Positions 3,596 through 12,163 of a DNA stretch of 12,491 bases are shown piece by piece (position 1 is the first letter of the stretch; the number at the start of each line of letters is the position of its first letter). The stretch lies in the NCBI GenBank assembly GCA_964452635.1, contig CAYVMP010000018.1:1-12491 (forward strand), in the 5' to 3' direction. The notes below the pieces were generated by a model. The model had not been told where the DNA came from. It was given only the letters and a program-made list of their open reading frames with translations, and made no database searches. This stretch comes from CAYVMP01 sp964452635 (GTDB lineage: Bacteria; Patescibacteriota; Minisyncoccia; Phycocordibacterales; DATDWN01). Both the position numbers and the translations under genes were made by a program.

Positions 3596-6500
3596 TTACT
3601 TCATTAAATCAATCTCTTTATTCAATTCCTCGATTGATTTGTTATTTTTTCGTTCACGATACCACATGTAGAGTACAGCAATGAATGCAAGGATGAGTAC
3701 AAGAATAAACCAGAAGATAAGATTTGATCCGAGTGTTGTACATGCGTTTGTAAATCCAAACGACAGTCCTGTTGGCCATGCAAGCATACCGAACGCAAGA
3801 TCACGTACACGTTTTCCTGCATTGAACACAGTTGCACTCAACCGTGATGCAAGGCCACGAGTAGAATCTACAGCACCTGCAATTCCACCGGTTAGCGTAC
3901 TTGTACTCAAACCGACAACATTGTTCTGTATTTCAACTGAACCACCGTTACCAGTTCCCTCTCCATGAGCACCACCTGTCTGTGTGTTCACATCGATACC
4001 TGCGTCACGAAGGCTCTGGAAGAATGCTCGGGTTGCATCTATTTCAGCTTGCTGTTGTGTATTTACAGGGAAAGCCATCTTACAATATATTTCGTTTACT
4101 TTCTTCTTTGTCAAAATATATGTGTAATCTGTTCCAACATATCCATTGTATCCCCACGGTGTGAGCACATCACTCGCATATCGAATCTGAAATGCATTCG
4201 TGTTTGCTATTGTCTGCTCGTCGTAGATACCAGTGATCTGTTGATTTGTGAATCCTTCCAAATCTCTCAAGAAAATCTGTAGTTTCTTAACTTCAATTGG
4301 ATTGTTGTTGAAATCACGTCGAAGATAATCATAGAGGTAGTAACATGATCCGCCAGTTGAACCACCGCCATTGCCCCCACCTGTTGTTGGATTAATAACA
4401 AGTTCCTTACCTACAACTGTCCGTACACCATCAGATGAGATTGGTCGGAAGTAGTATGTTTTACCTGACTGTATGAGTATTGCCATGCCGTGTGCAGTAA
4501 GAAGTGGACTTGAAACTGTATCCGTACTCTGTGTATATCCATAGTTAGTATCTGTGCCAAGTGTTGGCTGTGATACAAGACCGTACACAACACGTCGATT
4601 TGCAAGCACATTTGTATTCCATGTAACCATTGCGATACCAGAAACTGTTTGTGTTACTTGTTCATTAAATATAGTGAGACTTGGATTGATAGGGCCATTG
4701 CCTCCGCCTCCGCCACCACCGCCCCCACCTCCACCTCCGCCACCACAGTTTGAAGTACAACCTGTTACAACAGGAGTATTAACTGTTACATCAACTGTAG
4801 TTGTATTGTCTGTTGGTGTTGGATCGTTTGTAGTAGACGACGTAGTCGCTGTGTTTGTAATTTTCTGTCCCTCAGTACCAGATTTGATAGTTGCTACAAG
4901 TGTAAGAACTGTAGATGAACCGTTTGCCATACTTCCAATAGTCCACGCACCTGTTGTTGTACTATATGTACCAAGTGTTGATGTTGCTGAAACAAGTGTC
5001 AGTGTAGATGGCAATACATCCTGAGCAGATACAGATTCAGCAGTATCTGGACCATTGTTTACGACTGTGATTGTGTATGTCACTGTATCACCAACATTTG
5101 CAGTACTTTTATCTACAGTTTTAGTTATTTTAAGATTAGCTTGTTTAGCTGGAGTACCTCCTCCACCACCAGTCTGAACAGTAATGGTCAAATTTCGAGT
5201 ATCATTACCACATGAATTCTGTGCAATAAGACCAATTGTGTATACACCAGCGTGTGCTATCACACCACTCACTGTGTTTGTGGTTGTTGAAAATGTTACT
5301 CCTGCAGGTAGTGTAGATGTCGATACTGAGAATACAAACGGAGTTGTTGTTGCTGGAGAACTTGTTGCACTCAACACATAACTAAATGATTGTCCTTCTG
5401 TCACAGTCAATGTAAGTGGAGATGAAATCTGTGGAAGTACACACTGTGGTGCAGGATTATATGTTGTATACATCACAACCATTCTATCTCGGTTACTTGC
5501 ATCAAGAATAATCTGTCCGTCTGAGTTTACGTTTCGAGATGAATCATCTGATGTTGTTGCATTGAACAATTCAGGACTGTATGGGAAGAAGTCGAATACG
5601 TTGTTGATAGGCTGAGTTACACCTTCGTTAAATTTTGATGTATTCCATCGGAGTGATGCAGCTTCTGCGACACCATTGTAATAATATGTACCGAATGGAA
5701 GATTGTCGACAGTCTGACACTGAACATCATTTACTCCAAGAATTATTTTTGCATTTGGTACAAATGATGTTGTAACAAATGTTTTTGATGTAATCGTTGA
5801 ATCAGTAATAGATGTTGTTGATGCAAGTCTGAATTTAAACATTCCAAATGGCAAACCATCTGATGTAGTTGCGATTGTATTGTTTGCATCTGCAAATACT
5901 GTACAGAATTTGATTGATCCTGTAGTTGGGCCACCACCTCCGGGTGTCGTTACCACAACCTGTCGTGTTGTAGATGCACTCAAACCTCCTGAGTCTGTCA
6001 CAGTGTATGTGAGTGTGTATGTACCGGGTGTTGTTGTAGATACTGTACCAGTACGAACGATGTTAGCAGTGATGTTTCCATCTTCTTGATCTTGTGCTGT
6101 TGCACCGGGGTCGATGAAGATATCGCCTGTATTTACTTGTGCTGGATTAGCTCCTACAAGTGTAATAACTGGAGGATGATTGACCACTCCACCATGTGTA
6201 CAAAACTGACCTGAGGCATCGATAAAACCTGTGCCATTATTTAAATAGAATAGCCAATTAAAAACAACAGGTGCTGGTGGATGTCCATACAGGTTACTAT
6301 CGAGAAGCACACGAGGAGCATTTCCATACCATGCATCTATTTGTGCCATACAACCAGGAATACTTGATTCAATTGTTGTTGATGCTCCAGCTTGTATTAC
6401 TTCTGTACCTGAGAAAAATTCTTGGTGAGAAAGCACTTGATCAAACATTTTGTACACAGAAAGACTGAGGGGAAATGTACAACCTGTTTGATTGTCAACA

Positions 6501-8239
6501 TGAAGGGTAGCATATCCTGTTGTGGTACTAAGACTGATATGTGATGTAATGGCATATTTACTATATGCATTCAAAAATTCCTCAACTGTCATAGAAACAT
6601 TATTTGCACAGTATTGATTTGTTGTCGGAGGTACAACCGGAGCAGGATTCACCACAACCTGTCGTGTTGTAGATGCACTCAAACCTCCTGAGTCTGTCAC
6701 AGTGTATGTGAGTGTGTATGTACCGGGTGTTGTTGTAGATACTGTACCAGTACGAACGATGTTAGCAGTGATGTTTCCATCTTCTTGATCTTGTGCTGTT
6801 GCACCGGGGTCAATGTAGAGTGTTCCAATAGTTGTAGATGCTGGATTCATACCTACGAGTGTGATGACTGGAGGGTGGTTTGTTGGAGTAACTACTGGAG
6901 GAATAACTGGTGTAATTCCACAATCAACACCTGTCCCATCTGTAATAAGAGATAGTTTGTATAGAAGTCCAGCTGGATTACTCTCTGCTGTTGAACTTGC
7001 GACTCCCCAGTTCTTAACTGTAAAGGACAAAGTGTTTGTCCCTGAGTGAAGGAGTGGTGATACATCAATAGTGTGTCTATTTGCTTCAAGATAGTTAAAT
7101 TCACTTGAATCACTCGACACAAGCACTCCGTTTACTGAGGCAGTATAGCTATTGTCAGCCGCGAGGAACAAAATACCACTCTCAATACGTGATGTTGTTG
7201 CAATAGTGAATGTTTTTGTAAAGGTTTCAGTCTGATCAACAAGAGAGTTTGTTACGAAATATGTCTTCCAAATCCATGTTGCACCTGGAATGTATGATGT
7301 CCATAGAGGATGTCCAGAGTATGTAGCGACAGCATTACCCCCACTCAGTACTTGGTTTGTTGTATCACTGACAATATCAAATGCACACTGAATAGGTGCT
7401 GGAGTTGGCAAAGGATTCACCACAACCTGTCGTGTTGTAGATGCACTCAAACCTCCTGAGTCTGTCACAGTGTATGTGAGTGTGTATGTACCGGGTGTTG
7501 TTGTAGATACTGTACCAGTACGAACGATGTTAGCAGTGATGTTTCCATCTTCTTGATCTTGTGCTGTTGCACCGGGGTCAATGTAGAGTGTTCCAATAGT
7601 TGTAGATGCTGGATTCATACCTACGAGTGTGATGACTGGAGGGTGGTTTACAGGAGTTGGAGTTGGGTTACATGTTGCTGGATCAGTCGAAGTTATAGCG
7701 AGTTTAAAAAGCACACCTGCTGGGTTTGTGTAGACAGTCGTTGCAAGTGGGTGTGTAAGGTTTGTTACTGCAATCGAAAGTGTGTTTGATCCAGCATGTA
7801 GATACTGTCCAATTGAATATGTTTTTTTATTTTCATCTTTGTATGTATTTCCATTTGAATCACTTCCAACCTGAACACCGTTTACCAACACAACATGAGT
7901 GTTGTCAGTTGCGAGTGTAAGAGTTGCGTCAGAAACCTGTGCAGTAGAAGAGAGTGTAAAATCTTTTACGAATACTTCTGTTTTCACAGAGAGTGGATCT
8001 GCAACGTAATACGAAGACCAAATCCATGTTGCACCTGGGATCTGTGCTGTCCAATCTTGATGACCAGAATATGTAACAACAGCATCGCCACCACCCACGA
8101 CGTGCACTGTCGTATCACTCACGTATGTAGTCACAGTTGCAGGACATGAATTCACTGATTCTGCAGAGACATTCTGTGCTGAAAACAGCACAAACAGTGA
8201 CGCAATGAGGATTCCAAATGTTCGTATATTTTTGGTCAT
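3596..8239 (-). CDS. Giant multidomain surface protein with C-terminal anchor
   Basis: This 1547-residue protein starts with a signal peptide (hydrophobic core about 8-21, likely cut after NVSA at 23-26). Two related jelly-roll-like domains (about 36-185 and 284-433) share PGATWIW and NPAG motifs. Three Ig-like repeats of DUF5011 type begin NHPPVITLV at 198, 454 and 687. Two unassigned Cys-containing regions (about 540-680 and 770-930), an Ig-like domain (about 930-1020) and a DUF11-like domain (about 1034-1150) follow. A 15-Gly linker (1166-1180) leads to a fibronectin-like segment and a peptidoglycan-binding-like segment (about 1299-1385). One membrane helix (about 1507-1527) and a basic tail end the protein. 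It is probably exported, anchored by its C-terminus and used for attachment or cell-surface architecture. The domain names come from sequence patterns; the role is inferred. It is transcribed alone, convergent to tsaD, with no Shine-Dalgarno before ATG. Confidence 0.92.
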   Translation of the reverse strand: MTKNIRTFGILIASLFVLFSAQNVSAESVNSCPATVTTYVSDTTVHVVGGGDAVVTYSGHQDWTAQIPGATWIWSSYYVADPLSVKTEVFVKDFTLSSTAQVSDATLTLATDNTHVVLVNGVQVGSDSNGNTYKDENKKTYSIGQYLHAGSNTLSIAVTNLTHPLATTVYTNPAGVLFKLAITSTDPATCNPTPTPVNHPPVITLVGMNPASTTIGTLYIDPGATAQDQEDGNITANIVRTGTVSTTTPGTYTLTYTVTDSGGLSASTTRQVVVNPLPTPAPIQCAFDIVSDTTNQVLSGGNAVATYSGHPLWTSYIPGATWIWKTYFVTNSLVDQTETFTKTFTIATTSRIESGILFLAADNSYTASVNGVLVSSDSSEFNYLEANRHTIDVSPLLHSGTNTLSFTVKNWGVASSTAESNPAGLLYKLSLITDGTGVDCGITPVIPPVVTPTNHPPVITLVGMNPASTTIGTLYIDPGATAQDQEDGNITANIVRTGTVSTTTPGTYTLTYTVTDSGGLSASTTRQVVVNPAPVVPPTTNQYCANNVSMTVEEFLNAYSKYAITSHISLSTTTGYATLHVDNQTGCTFPLSLSVYKMFDQVLSHQEFFSGTEVIQAGASTTIESSIPGCMAQIDAWYGNAPRVLLDSNLYGHPPAPVVFNWLFYLNNGTGFIDASGQFCTHGGVVNHPPVITLVGANPAQVNTGDIFIDPGATAQDQEDGNITANIVRTGTVSTTTPGTYTLTYTVTDSGGLSASTTRQVVVTTPGGGGPTTGSIKFCTVFADANNTIATTSDGLPFGMFKFRLASTTSITDSTITSKTFVTTSFVPNAKIILGVNDVQCQTVDNLPFGTYYYNGVAEAASLRWNTSKFNEGVTQPINNVFDFFPYSPELFNATTSDDSSRNVNSDGQIILDASNRDRMVVMYTTYNPAPQCVLPQISSPLTLTVTEGQSFSYVLSATSSPATTTPFVFSVSTSTLPAGVTFSTTTNTVSGVIAHAGVYTIGLIAQNSCGNDTRNLTITVQTGGGGGTPAKQANLKITKTVDKSTANVGDTVTYTITVVNNGPDTAESVSAQDVLPSTLTLVSATSTLGTYSTTTGAWTIGSMANGSSTVLTLVATIKSGTEGQKITNTATTSSTTNDPTPTDNTTTVDVTVNTPVVTGCTSNCGGGGGGGGGGGGGGGNGPINPSLTIFNEQVTQTVSGIAMVTWNTNVLANRRVVYGLVSQPTLGTDTNYGYTQSTDTVSSPLLTAHGMAILIQSGKTYYFRPISSDGVRTVVGKELVINPTTGGGNGGGSTGGSCYYLYDYLRRDFNNNPIEVKKLQIFLRDLEGFTNQQITGIYDEQTIANTNAFQIRYASDVLTPWGYNGYVGTDYTYILTKKKVNEIYCKMAFPVNTQQQAEIDATRAFFQSLRDAGIDVNTQTGGAHGEGTGNGGSVEIQNNVVGLSTSTLTGGIAGAVDSTRGLASRLSATVFNAGKRVRDLAFGMLAWPTGLSFGFTNACTTLGSNLIFWFILVLILAFIAVLYMWYRERKNNKSIEELNKEIDLMK
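4700..4744 (-). repeat. Polyglycine-coding GGN tract
   Basis: Fifteen consecutive Gly codons using mixed third bases (GGT, GGC, GGA, GGG) encode a flexible linker between the DUF11-like and fibronectin-like parts. Mixed codons make it less slippage-prone than a pure repeat, though its length could still vary between strains. Confidence 0.9.
5952..6112 (-). repeat. Ig-repeat DNA copy 1 (partial identity)
   Basis: This 161-bp segment appears identical by eye to 6651-6811 and to the matching part of 7413-7648. Beyond 6112 the sequence diverges although the encoded domain continues, so sequence sharing stops inside the domain. Confidence 0.85.
6645..6880 (-). repeat. Ig-repeat DNA copy 2 (236 bp)
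   Basis: This 236-bp segment matches 7413-7648 with no difference that I could find, synonymous positions included. It encodes a complete DUF5011-type Ig-like domain. Such identity points to recent duplication or gene conversion. Confidence 0.88.
7413..7648 (-). repeat. Ig-repeat DNA copy 3 (236 bp)
   Basis: This copy is the most N-terminal in the protein and matches 6645-6880 over 236 bp. The jelly-roll-like domains next to the two copies are clearly diverged from one another, so conversion or selection acted on the Ig unit and not on the neighbouring domain. Confidence 0.88.
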
Positions 8240-8370
8240 AATAATTTTGGGTGATAAATAAAATAATTTCTAAATGTGCCAATATATTACACTTAATTCT
8301 TATTTGTGTCAATAGAATCATAATATCACAACACAAAAAATACCTATATTTCTAGCCATTTTATATTTTA

Positions 8371-8485
8371 TGTCTTTTATATAAAAAAGTGTGTCTTTTA
8401 TATAAATTTAATATGCGTGTTAGTATGTCTTTTTTAAATTTTAATATTTAAAGGACATATTTATTATCAAGGACTGTCCTTTAAA
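8371..8485. promoter_or_regulatory. Cluster of TGTCYTTT half-sites upstream of valS
   Basis: The AT-rich gap 8240-8541 between the surface-protein gene and valS holds no gene. A 15-bp direct repeat TGTCTTTTATATAAA occurs at 8371-8385 and 8392-8406, 21 bp (two helical turns) apart. Another TGTCTTTT is at 8426. An 11-bp inverted repeat TTTAAAGGACA/TGTCCTTTAAA lies at 8447-8457 and 8475-8485, and a 13-bp palindrome AAGGACTGTCCTT at 8469-8481 shares its right arm. This looks like an operator array or, if transcribed, two mutually exclusive hairpins. The factor involved is unknown. Confidence 0.5.
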
Positions 8486-8505
8486 CAAACGCTTAGGGAG
8501 AAAAA

Positions 8506-8535
8506 TTACCGAAAAAATGTGCTGTGTGGTATTCT
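8506..8535 (+). promoter_or_regulatory. Probable promoter of valS, near-leaderless
   Basis: An extended -10 box (TGG then TATTCT, 8527-8535) follows a -35-like TTACCG (8506-8511) by 18 bp. The valS ATG at 8542 is only seven bases past the -10 box, so initiation would be at or next to the A of ATG. No Shine-Dalgarno is present, which agrees with a leaderless mRNA. Confidence 0.5.
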
Positions 8536-8541
8536 ATATAT

Positions 8542-10752
8542 ATGAACGAGATTTTCTTACAACCATATAATGCTCAATCGACCGAAGATCGGATTTACAA
8601 ACTCTGGCAGGACAGTGGTTTCTTCAATCCAGACGTGTGTATTGAGCACGGCATTACAAAACCAGATGCCCCTTATTTCTCAATCGTACTCCCCCCACCG
8701 AATGTAACGGGAACATTACATATGGGAAGTGCGTACATGATTGCACTCGAAGATATCATGGTTCGATACAACCGAATGCAAAAGAAAAAAACTCTCTGGA
8801 TTCCCGGTACAGATCATGCCGCAATAGCAACACAATCAAAAGTTGAGAAAATAATTCAAAAAGAGGAAGGGAAAAATCGTCACGATTTAGGACGAGAAGT
8901 ATTTCTAGGGAGAGTAGAGAAATTTGCACAAGAGAGTCACGACACGATTGTATCCCAAATAAAAAAAATGGGGGCTTCGATAGACTGGTCTCGCGAAGCC
9001 TTTACACTGGATACGCAGAGAAATCACGCTGTGAAAACTGCGTTCAAGAAAATGTATGACGACGGTATCATATACAGAGGTCAAAGAATCGTTAACTGGG
9101 ACCCAAAGGGTCAAACAACTATTTCCGATGATGAGATTGTATACGAGGAACGTAAGGCAATGTTATATACATTTAAATACTCACACGACTTCCCCATCGC
9201 TATTTCAACAACACGTCTAGAAACAAAGGTCGGTGATAGTGCTGTCGCTGTACATCCAGATGATACTCGATATAGTCACTACATTGGACAAACATTTGAA
9301 ATAGAAAACTTTGTCGGTGAAAAACTGTCTATCAAAATAGTCGGGGATACGGCAGTTGATCCGGAGTTTGGAACGGGTGCACTTGGAGTTACCCCCGCTC
9401 ATAGCAGTATTGACTGGGACATAGCAGACCGAAATGAACTACCTATAAAACAGGTGATTAATGAGTATGCAAAAATGACAGTTGAATCCCCTCTTCTTTC
9501 TGGTAAAAAAGTAACAGAGGCAAGAGAAATTGTAGCAGAGTGGTTACGAGACAACTCACTCATGCTCGAGGAAAAGGAAATTGACCAGAACGTTTCGACT
9601 GCGGAAAGAACAGGGGGGATCATAGAACCACTTCCAAAACTTCAATGGTTCATAGATGTAACCAAGGAATTCCCATATCCACACACAGAAATGCCTCACG
9701 TAAAACAAGGAGAAATGATAACGCTCAAAAAGCTCATGCTCTCCGTAGTTGAGAACAGTGACATTGCTATACTCCCTGATCGATTTGAAAAAGTCTATAC
9801 GCATTGGATAGAAAACCTTCGAGATTGGTGTATTAGTCGACAAATCTGGTACGGACACAGAATACCTGTCTGGTACCGCGGGGAAGAAGTATACTGTGGG
9901 ATAGATGCTCCATCGGGTGATGGATGGGAACAGGATTCTGATACACTCGATACATGGTTTTCATCTGGCCTATGGACATTTTCAACTCTTGGATGGCCAG
10001 AGAAAACAAAAAATTTTGATACATACCACCCGACCACAATACTCGAAACCGGTTACGATATATTATTTTTCTGGGTAGCTCGCATGATACTCATGAGTAC
10101 GTATCTTGTGGGACAGATTCCATTCCGTACCGTGTATTTGCATGGTCTTGTACGTGATGCACAAGGTAATAAAATAAGTAAATCACTTGGAAACAACATT
10201 GACCCCGTAGATGTGGTAGATAAATTTGGAGGTGATGCTATTCGCATGGCGCTCATAGTTGCTGTCGGACCGGGAAATGACAGTAAAATATCTGATGATA
10301 AATTTAAAGCATACAAACTCTTTGCAAACAAACTCTGGAATATCACACGTTTCGTACTCTCAAATACTGACAGCAACACATCAATACAAAACCTCACACC
10401 AGAAGCTCTACACCCTGAGGATAATGCACACATACAGGAACTCGAAACTCTTGTGCAAGATATAACATCAGATATGGAAACATATCGTTTCTATCTTGCT
10501 GGAGAAAAGTTGTACCAATACACATGGCACACCTTTGCAGACAAAATAATAGAAGAATCTAAAGCACGCCTATCTCACGAGGACGCAAGTATACGACAGT
10601 CGGCACAATACACACTCAATCATATTCTTAAAACAGTCCTTGTACTCCTTCACCCATTCATGCCATTTATTACAGAGGAAATATGGTCACATATCCCGCA
10701 TGAAGACAAAGCCCTTCTTATGGTCACAGACTGGCCACGTCCGCAGGTATAG
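8542..10752 (+). CDS. valS: Valyl-tRNA synthetase
   Basis: ValRS charges tRNA-Val with valine and edits threonine mischarging in the cytoplasm. The start ATG 8542 gives 736 residues; an upstream in-frame GTG at 8524 is rejected because it overlaps the promoter. The class Ia features are PPPNVTGTLHMGS (51-63, HIGH region), the editing-domain TTRLET (223-228), FGTGALGVTPAH, RDWCISRQIWYGHRIPVWY, TWFSSGLWTFSTLGWP, the KISKS loop (Lys544-Ser548) and the anticodon-domain segment FANKLWNITRFVLSN. Two departures stand out: the second His of HIGH is Ser63, and TTRPET reads TTRLET. It ends soon after HPFMPFITEEIW, so the C-terminal coiled-coil arm of typical 860-950-residue ValRS is absent. It is the first gene of a rightward group with prsW and hsp20. 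Confidence 0.96.
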   Translation: MNEIFLQPYNAQSTEDRIYKLWQDSGFFNPDVCIEHGITKPDAPYFSIVLPPPNVTGTLHMGSAYMIALEDIMVRYNRMQKKKTLWIPGTDHAAIATQSKVEKIIQKEEGKNRHDLGREVFLGRVEKFAQESHDTIVSQIKKMGASIDWSREAFTLDTQRNHAVKTAFKKMYDDGIIYRGQRIVNWDPKGQTTISDDEIVYEERKAMLYTFKYSHDFPIAISTTRLETKVGDSAVAVHPDDTRYSHYIGQTFEIENFVGEKLSIKIVGDTAVDPEFGTGALGVTPAHSSIDWDIADRNELPIKQVINEYAKMTVESPLLSGKKVTEAREIVAEWLRDNSLMLEEKEIDQNVSTAERTGGIIEPLPKLQWFIDVTKEFPYPHTEMPHVKQGEMITLKKLMLSVVENSDIAILPDRFEKVYTHWIENLRDWCISRQIWYGHRIPVWYRGEEVYCGIDAPSGDGWEQDSDTLDTWFSSGLWTFSTLGWPEKTKNFDTYHPTTILETGYDILFFWVARMILMSTYLVGQIPFRTVYLHGLVRDAQGNKISKSLGNNIDPVDVVDKFGGDAIRMALIVAVGPGNDSKISDDKFKAYKLFANKLWNITRFVLSNTDSNTSIQNLTPEALHPEDNAHIQELETLVQDITSDMETYRFYLAGEKLYQYTWHTFADKIIEESKARLSHEDASIRQSAQYTLNHILKTVLVLLHPFMPFITEEIWSHIPHEDKALLMVTDWPRPQV

Positions 10753-10756
10753 CAGA

Positions 10757-10762
10757 TATAAT
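10757..10762 (+). promoter_or_regulatory. Consensus -10 box before the PrsW-like gene
   Basis: A perfect TATAAT lies five bases after the valS stop and 21 bases before the ATG of the next gene. No good -35 box was found at the expected distance inside valS. An internal promoter for the PrsW-like gene and possibly hsp20 is plausible but unproven. Confidence 0.4.
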
Positions 10763-10783
10763 AGTACGTAAAATTAATCACAC

Positions 10784-11476
10784 ATGCTCTCGTTCATTCA
10801 CACATATCCATTAGTACTCGCCCCACTCATCGGAGTGTTGCCTGCTCTCGTTTGGTTATGGTTTTGGCTCAAGGAAGATATTCACCCCGAGCCACATCGC
10901 ATGATTACCCTTTCTTTTCTAGGAGGAATGATTGCTGTGTTTGGAGTATTACCTCTACAGAAAATTGTGTATGTATACGTTCAGCACAATGACACACTTG
11001 CCTTCATGCTCTGGGCAGGAATTGAAGAGATTTTGAAATTTCTAGCAGTGTATCTTATTGCTCTCCGAACCCGTGCAAACGACGAACCTGAGGATAGTAT
11101 TATTTACATGATAGTCTGTGCACTTGGATTCGTCTCTCTCGAAAACACATTGTTTGTAATTGATCCAATACGAAGTGGCAATATCACCGAAAGCATTGTC
11201 ACTGGTAACTTGCGGTTCATTGGGGCATCCCTCGTACACATCATCTCATCGGCAACCATAGGTATATTCATGGCTATTTCTTTCTATAAAAACAGAGTCC
11301 ATCGATGGGCATACACCGCAGTCGGAGTTATCCTTGCTATAGCATTGCACACTGCGTTTAATTTATTTATAATGAGTGAACCAGACAAGAACATAATATT
11401 TATTTTCGGTAGCGTGTGGGTAGGTATTATTATCATTCTTTTGTTGTTCGAAAAGATAAAAAATAGTTATAACTGA
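10784..11476 (+). CDS. PrsW-family intramembrane metalloprotease
   Basis: This 230-residue, strongly hydrophobic protein has about seven membrane segments. PrsW-type motifs are present: EEILK (Glu81, Glu82, Lys85) in one helix, EPEDSIIYMIVCALGFVSLE and N (101-121), His152 in a helix after a loop, and HTAFN (189-193). Known PrsW of Bacillus makes a site-1 cut in the anti-sigma factor RsiW, but family members have varied or unknown substrates, and no anti-sigma gene is visible here. The gene follows valS by 31 bases and precedes hsp20 by 18, so a shared transcript is likely. The order suggests envelope or protein stress duties, an inference. No Shine-Dalgarno is seen. Confidence 0.88.
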   Translation: MLSFIHTYPLVLAPLIGVLPALVWLWFWLKEDIHPEPHRMITLSFLGGMIAVFGVLPLQKIVYVYVQHNDTLAFMLWAGIEEILKFLAVYLIALRTRANDEPEDSIIYMIVCALGFVSLENTLFVIDPIRSGNITESIVTGNLRFIGASLVHIISSATIGIFMAISFYKNRVHRWAYTAVGVILAIALHTAFNLFIMSEPDKNIIFIFGSVWVGIIIILLLFEKIKNSYN

Positions 11477-11494
11477 TATTTATATTACATCTAT

Positions 11495-11986
11495 ATGAAA
11501 GATAATCGCTCTTTTTTTGAAAAATTAACAGGTGTTGTCAAAATGGACGACATCGACGATACAGAGGAAACTCTGCCTACTCCGCCGAGTCGCAAGACTC
11601 TATCATATACTCAACCTACACCATCATCCGACACTGATTGGATGGAAGAAGAAGTTGAGGAAGGTCAGCTCACTGTTGATGTCTACCAGACACCGACAGA
11701 TATCATCGTCAAAACAATGGTTGCGGGAGTACGCCCAGAAGATCTCGACATCTCCATCACCCGAGACATGGTTGTAATCAAGGGCAAACGAGAAACTGAG
11801 CGGACAGTCAAAGATGAGGATTATTTTCACCAAGAACTCTATTGGGGTACATTTTCTCGCACCATCATGCTTCCTGCAGAAATAGAAGTGGAGGAGTCAG
11901 AAGCAGTTGAAAAACACGGCCTCCTCGTCATCCGCATGCCAAAAATCGATAAACACAAACAAACCCGTCTCAAAGTAAAAGGGTAA
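11495..11986 (+). CDS. hsp20: Small heat-shock protein, Hsp20 family
   Basis: Hsp20 proteins are ATP-independent holdases that form oligomers and bind unfolding proteins in the cytoplasm. This 163-residue protein has a long acidic, Pro/Ser/Thr-rich N-terminal arm (about 1-56). The alpha-crystallin domain follows (about 57-150), with VDVYQTPTDIIVKTMVAGVR, the conserved GTFSRTIMLP (118-127) and a late beta-strand GLLVIRMPK (142-150). A basic tail RLKVKG ends it; the usual C-terminal I-X-I anchor is not evident. A -10-like TATATT (11481-11486) lies eight bases before ATG, allowing a leaderless stress-specific transcript besides readthrough from the PrsW-like gene. It ends before a strong terminator. 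Confidence 0.94.
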   Translation: MKDNRSFFEKLTGVVKMDDIDDTEETLPTPPSRKTLSYTQPTPSSDTDWMEEEVEEGQLTVDVYQTPTDIIVKTMVAGVRPEDLDISITRDMVVIKGKRETERTVKDEDYFHQELYWGTFSRTIMLPAEIEVEESEAVEKHGLLVIRMPKIDKHKQTRLKVKG

Positions 11987-11995
11987 TTAGGAAGG

Positions 11996-12039
11996 ACAAA
12001 AGAAAAGGCGCAGGACAGAGTCCCCGCCTTTTCTTTTGT
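11996..12039. terminator. Bidirectional intrinsic terminator
   Basis: A perfect 15-bp stem (11996-12010 with 12025-12039) has G/C pairs next to the loop and A/T tracts outside. The 14-base loop holds a further GGAC/GTCC mini-stem (12013-12016 with 12020-12023). It closes hsp20 on the plus strand and the tRNA-Phe transcript on the minus strand. Confidence 0.88.
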
Positions 12040-12074
12040 TTACAAATTTTTAGAATTTAAAACTCAAACAAATG

Positions 12075-12147
12075 TGCCGAGACCCAGGGTCGAACTGGGG
12101 ACCTATTCCTCTTCAGGGAAGCGCTCTACCAACTGAGCTATCTCGGC
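12075..12147 (-). tRNA. tRNA-Phe (anticodon GAA)
   Basis: On the minus strand the acceptor strands are GCCGAGA (12147-12141) and TCTCGGC (12082-12076). The D-stem is GCTC/GAGC, the anticodon loop CTGAAGA carries GAA, and the T-stem is CCCAG/CTGGG. The top anticodon-stem pair is a C-U mismatch, leaving four pairs. The discriminator is A and is followed by CAT, so CCA is not encoded. It lies 16 bases downstream of the small membrane-protein gene and is probably cotranscribed with it. Confidence 0.95.
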
Positions 12148-12163
12148 ATATGGATATACAGAC

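Noticed and set aside
4554..5024. Plus-strand frame encoding a polyproline protein
   Set aside because: It is the antisense shadow of the polyglycine linker of the surface protein.
8240..8541. T-box riboswitch for valS
   Set aside because: No T-box sequence, specifier loop or terminator/antiterminator layout was found, and the likely promoter lies just before ATG.
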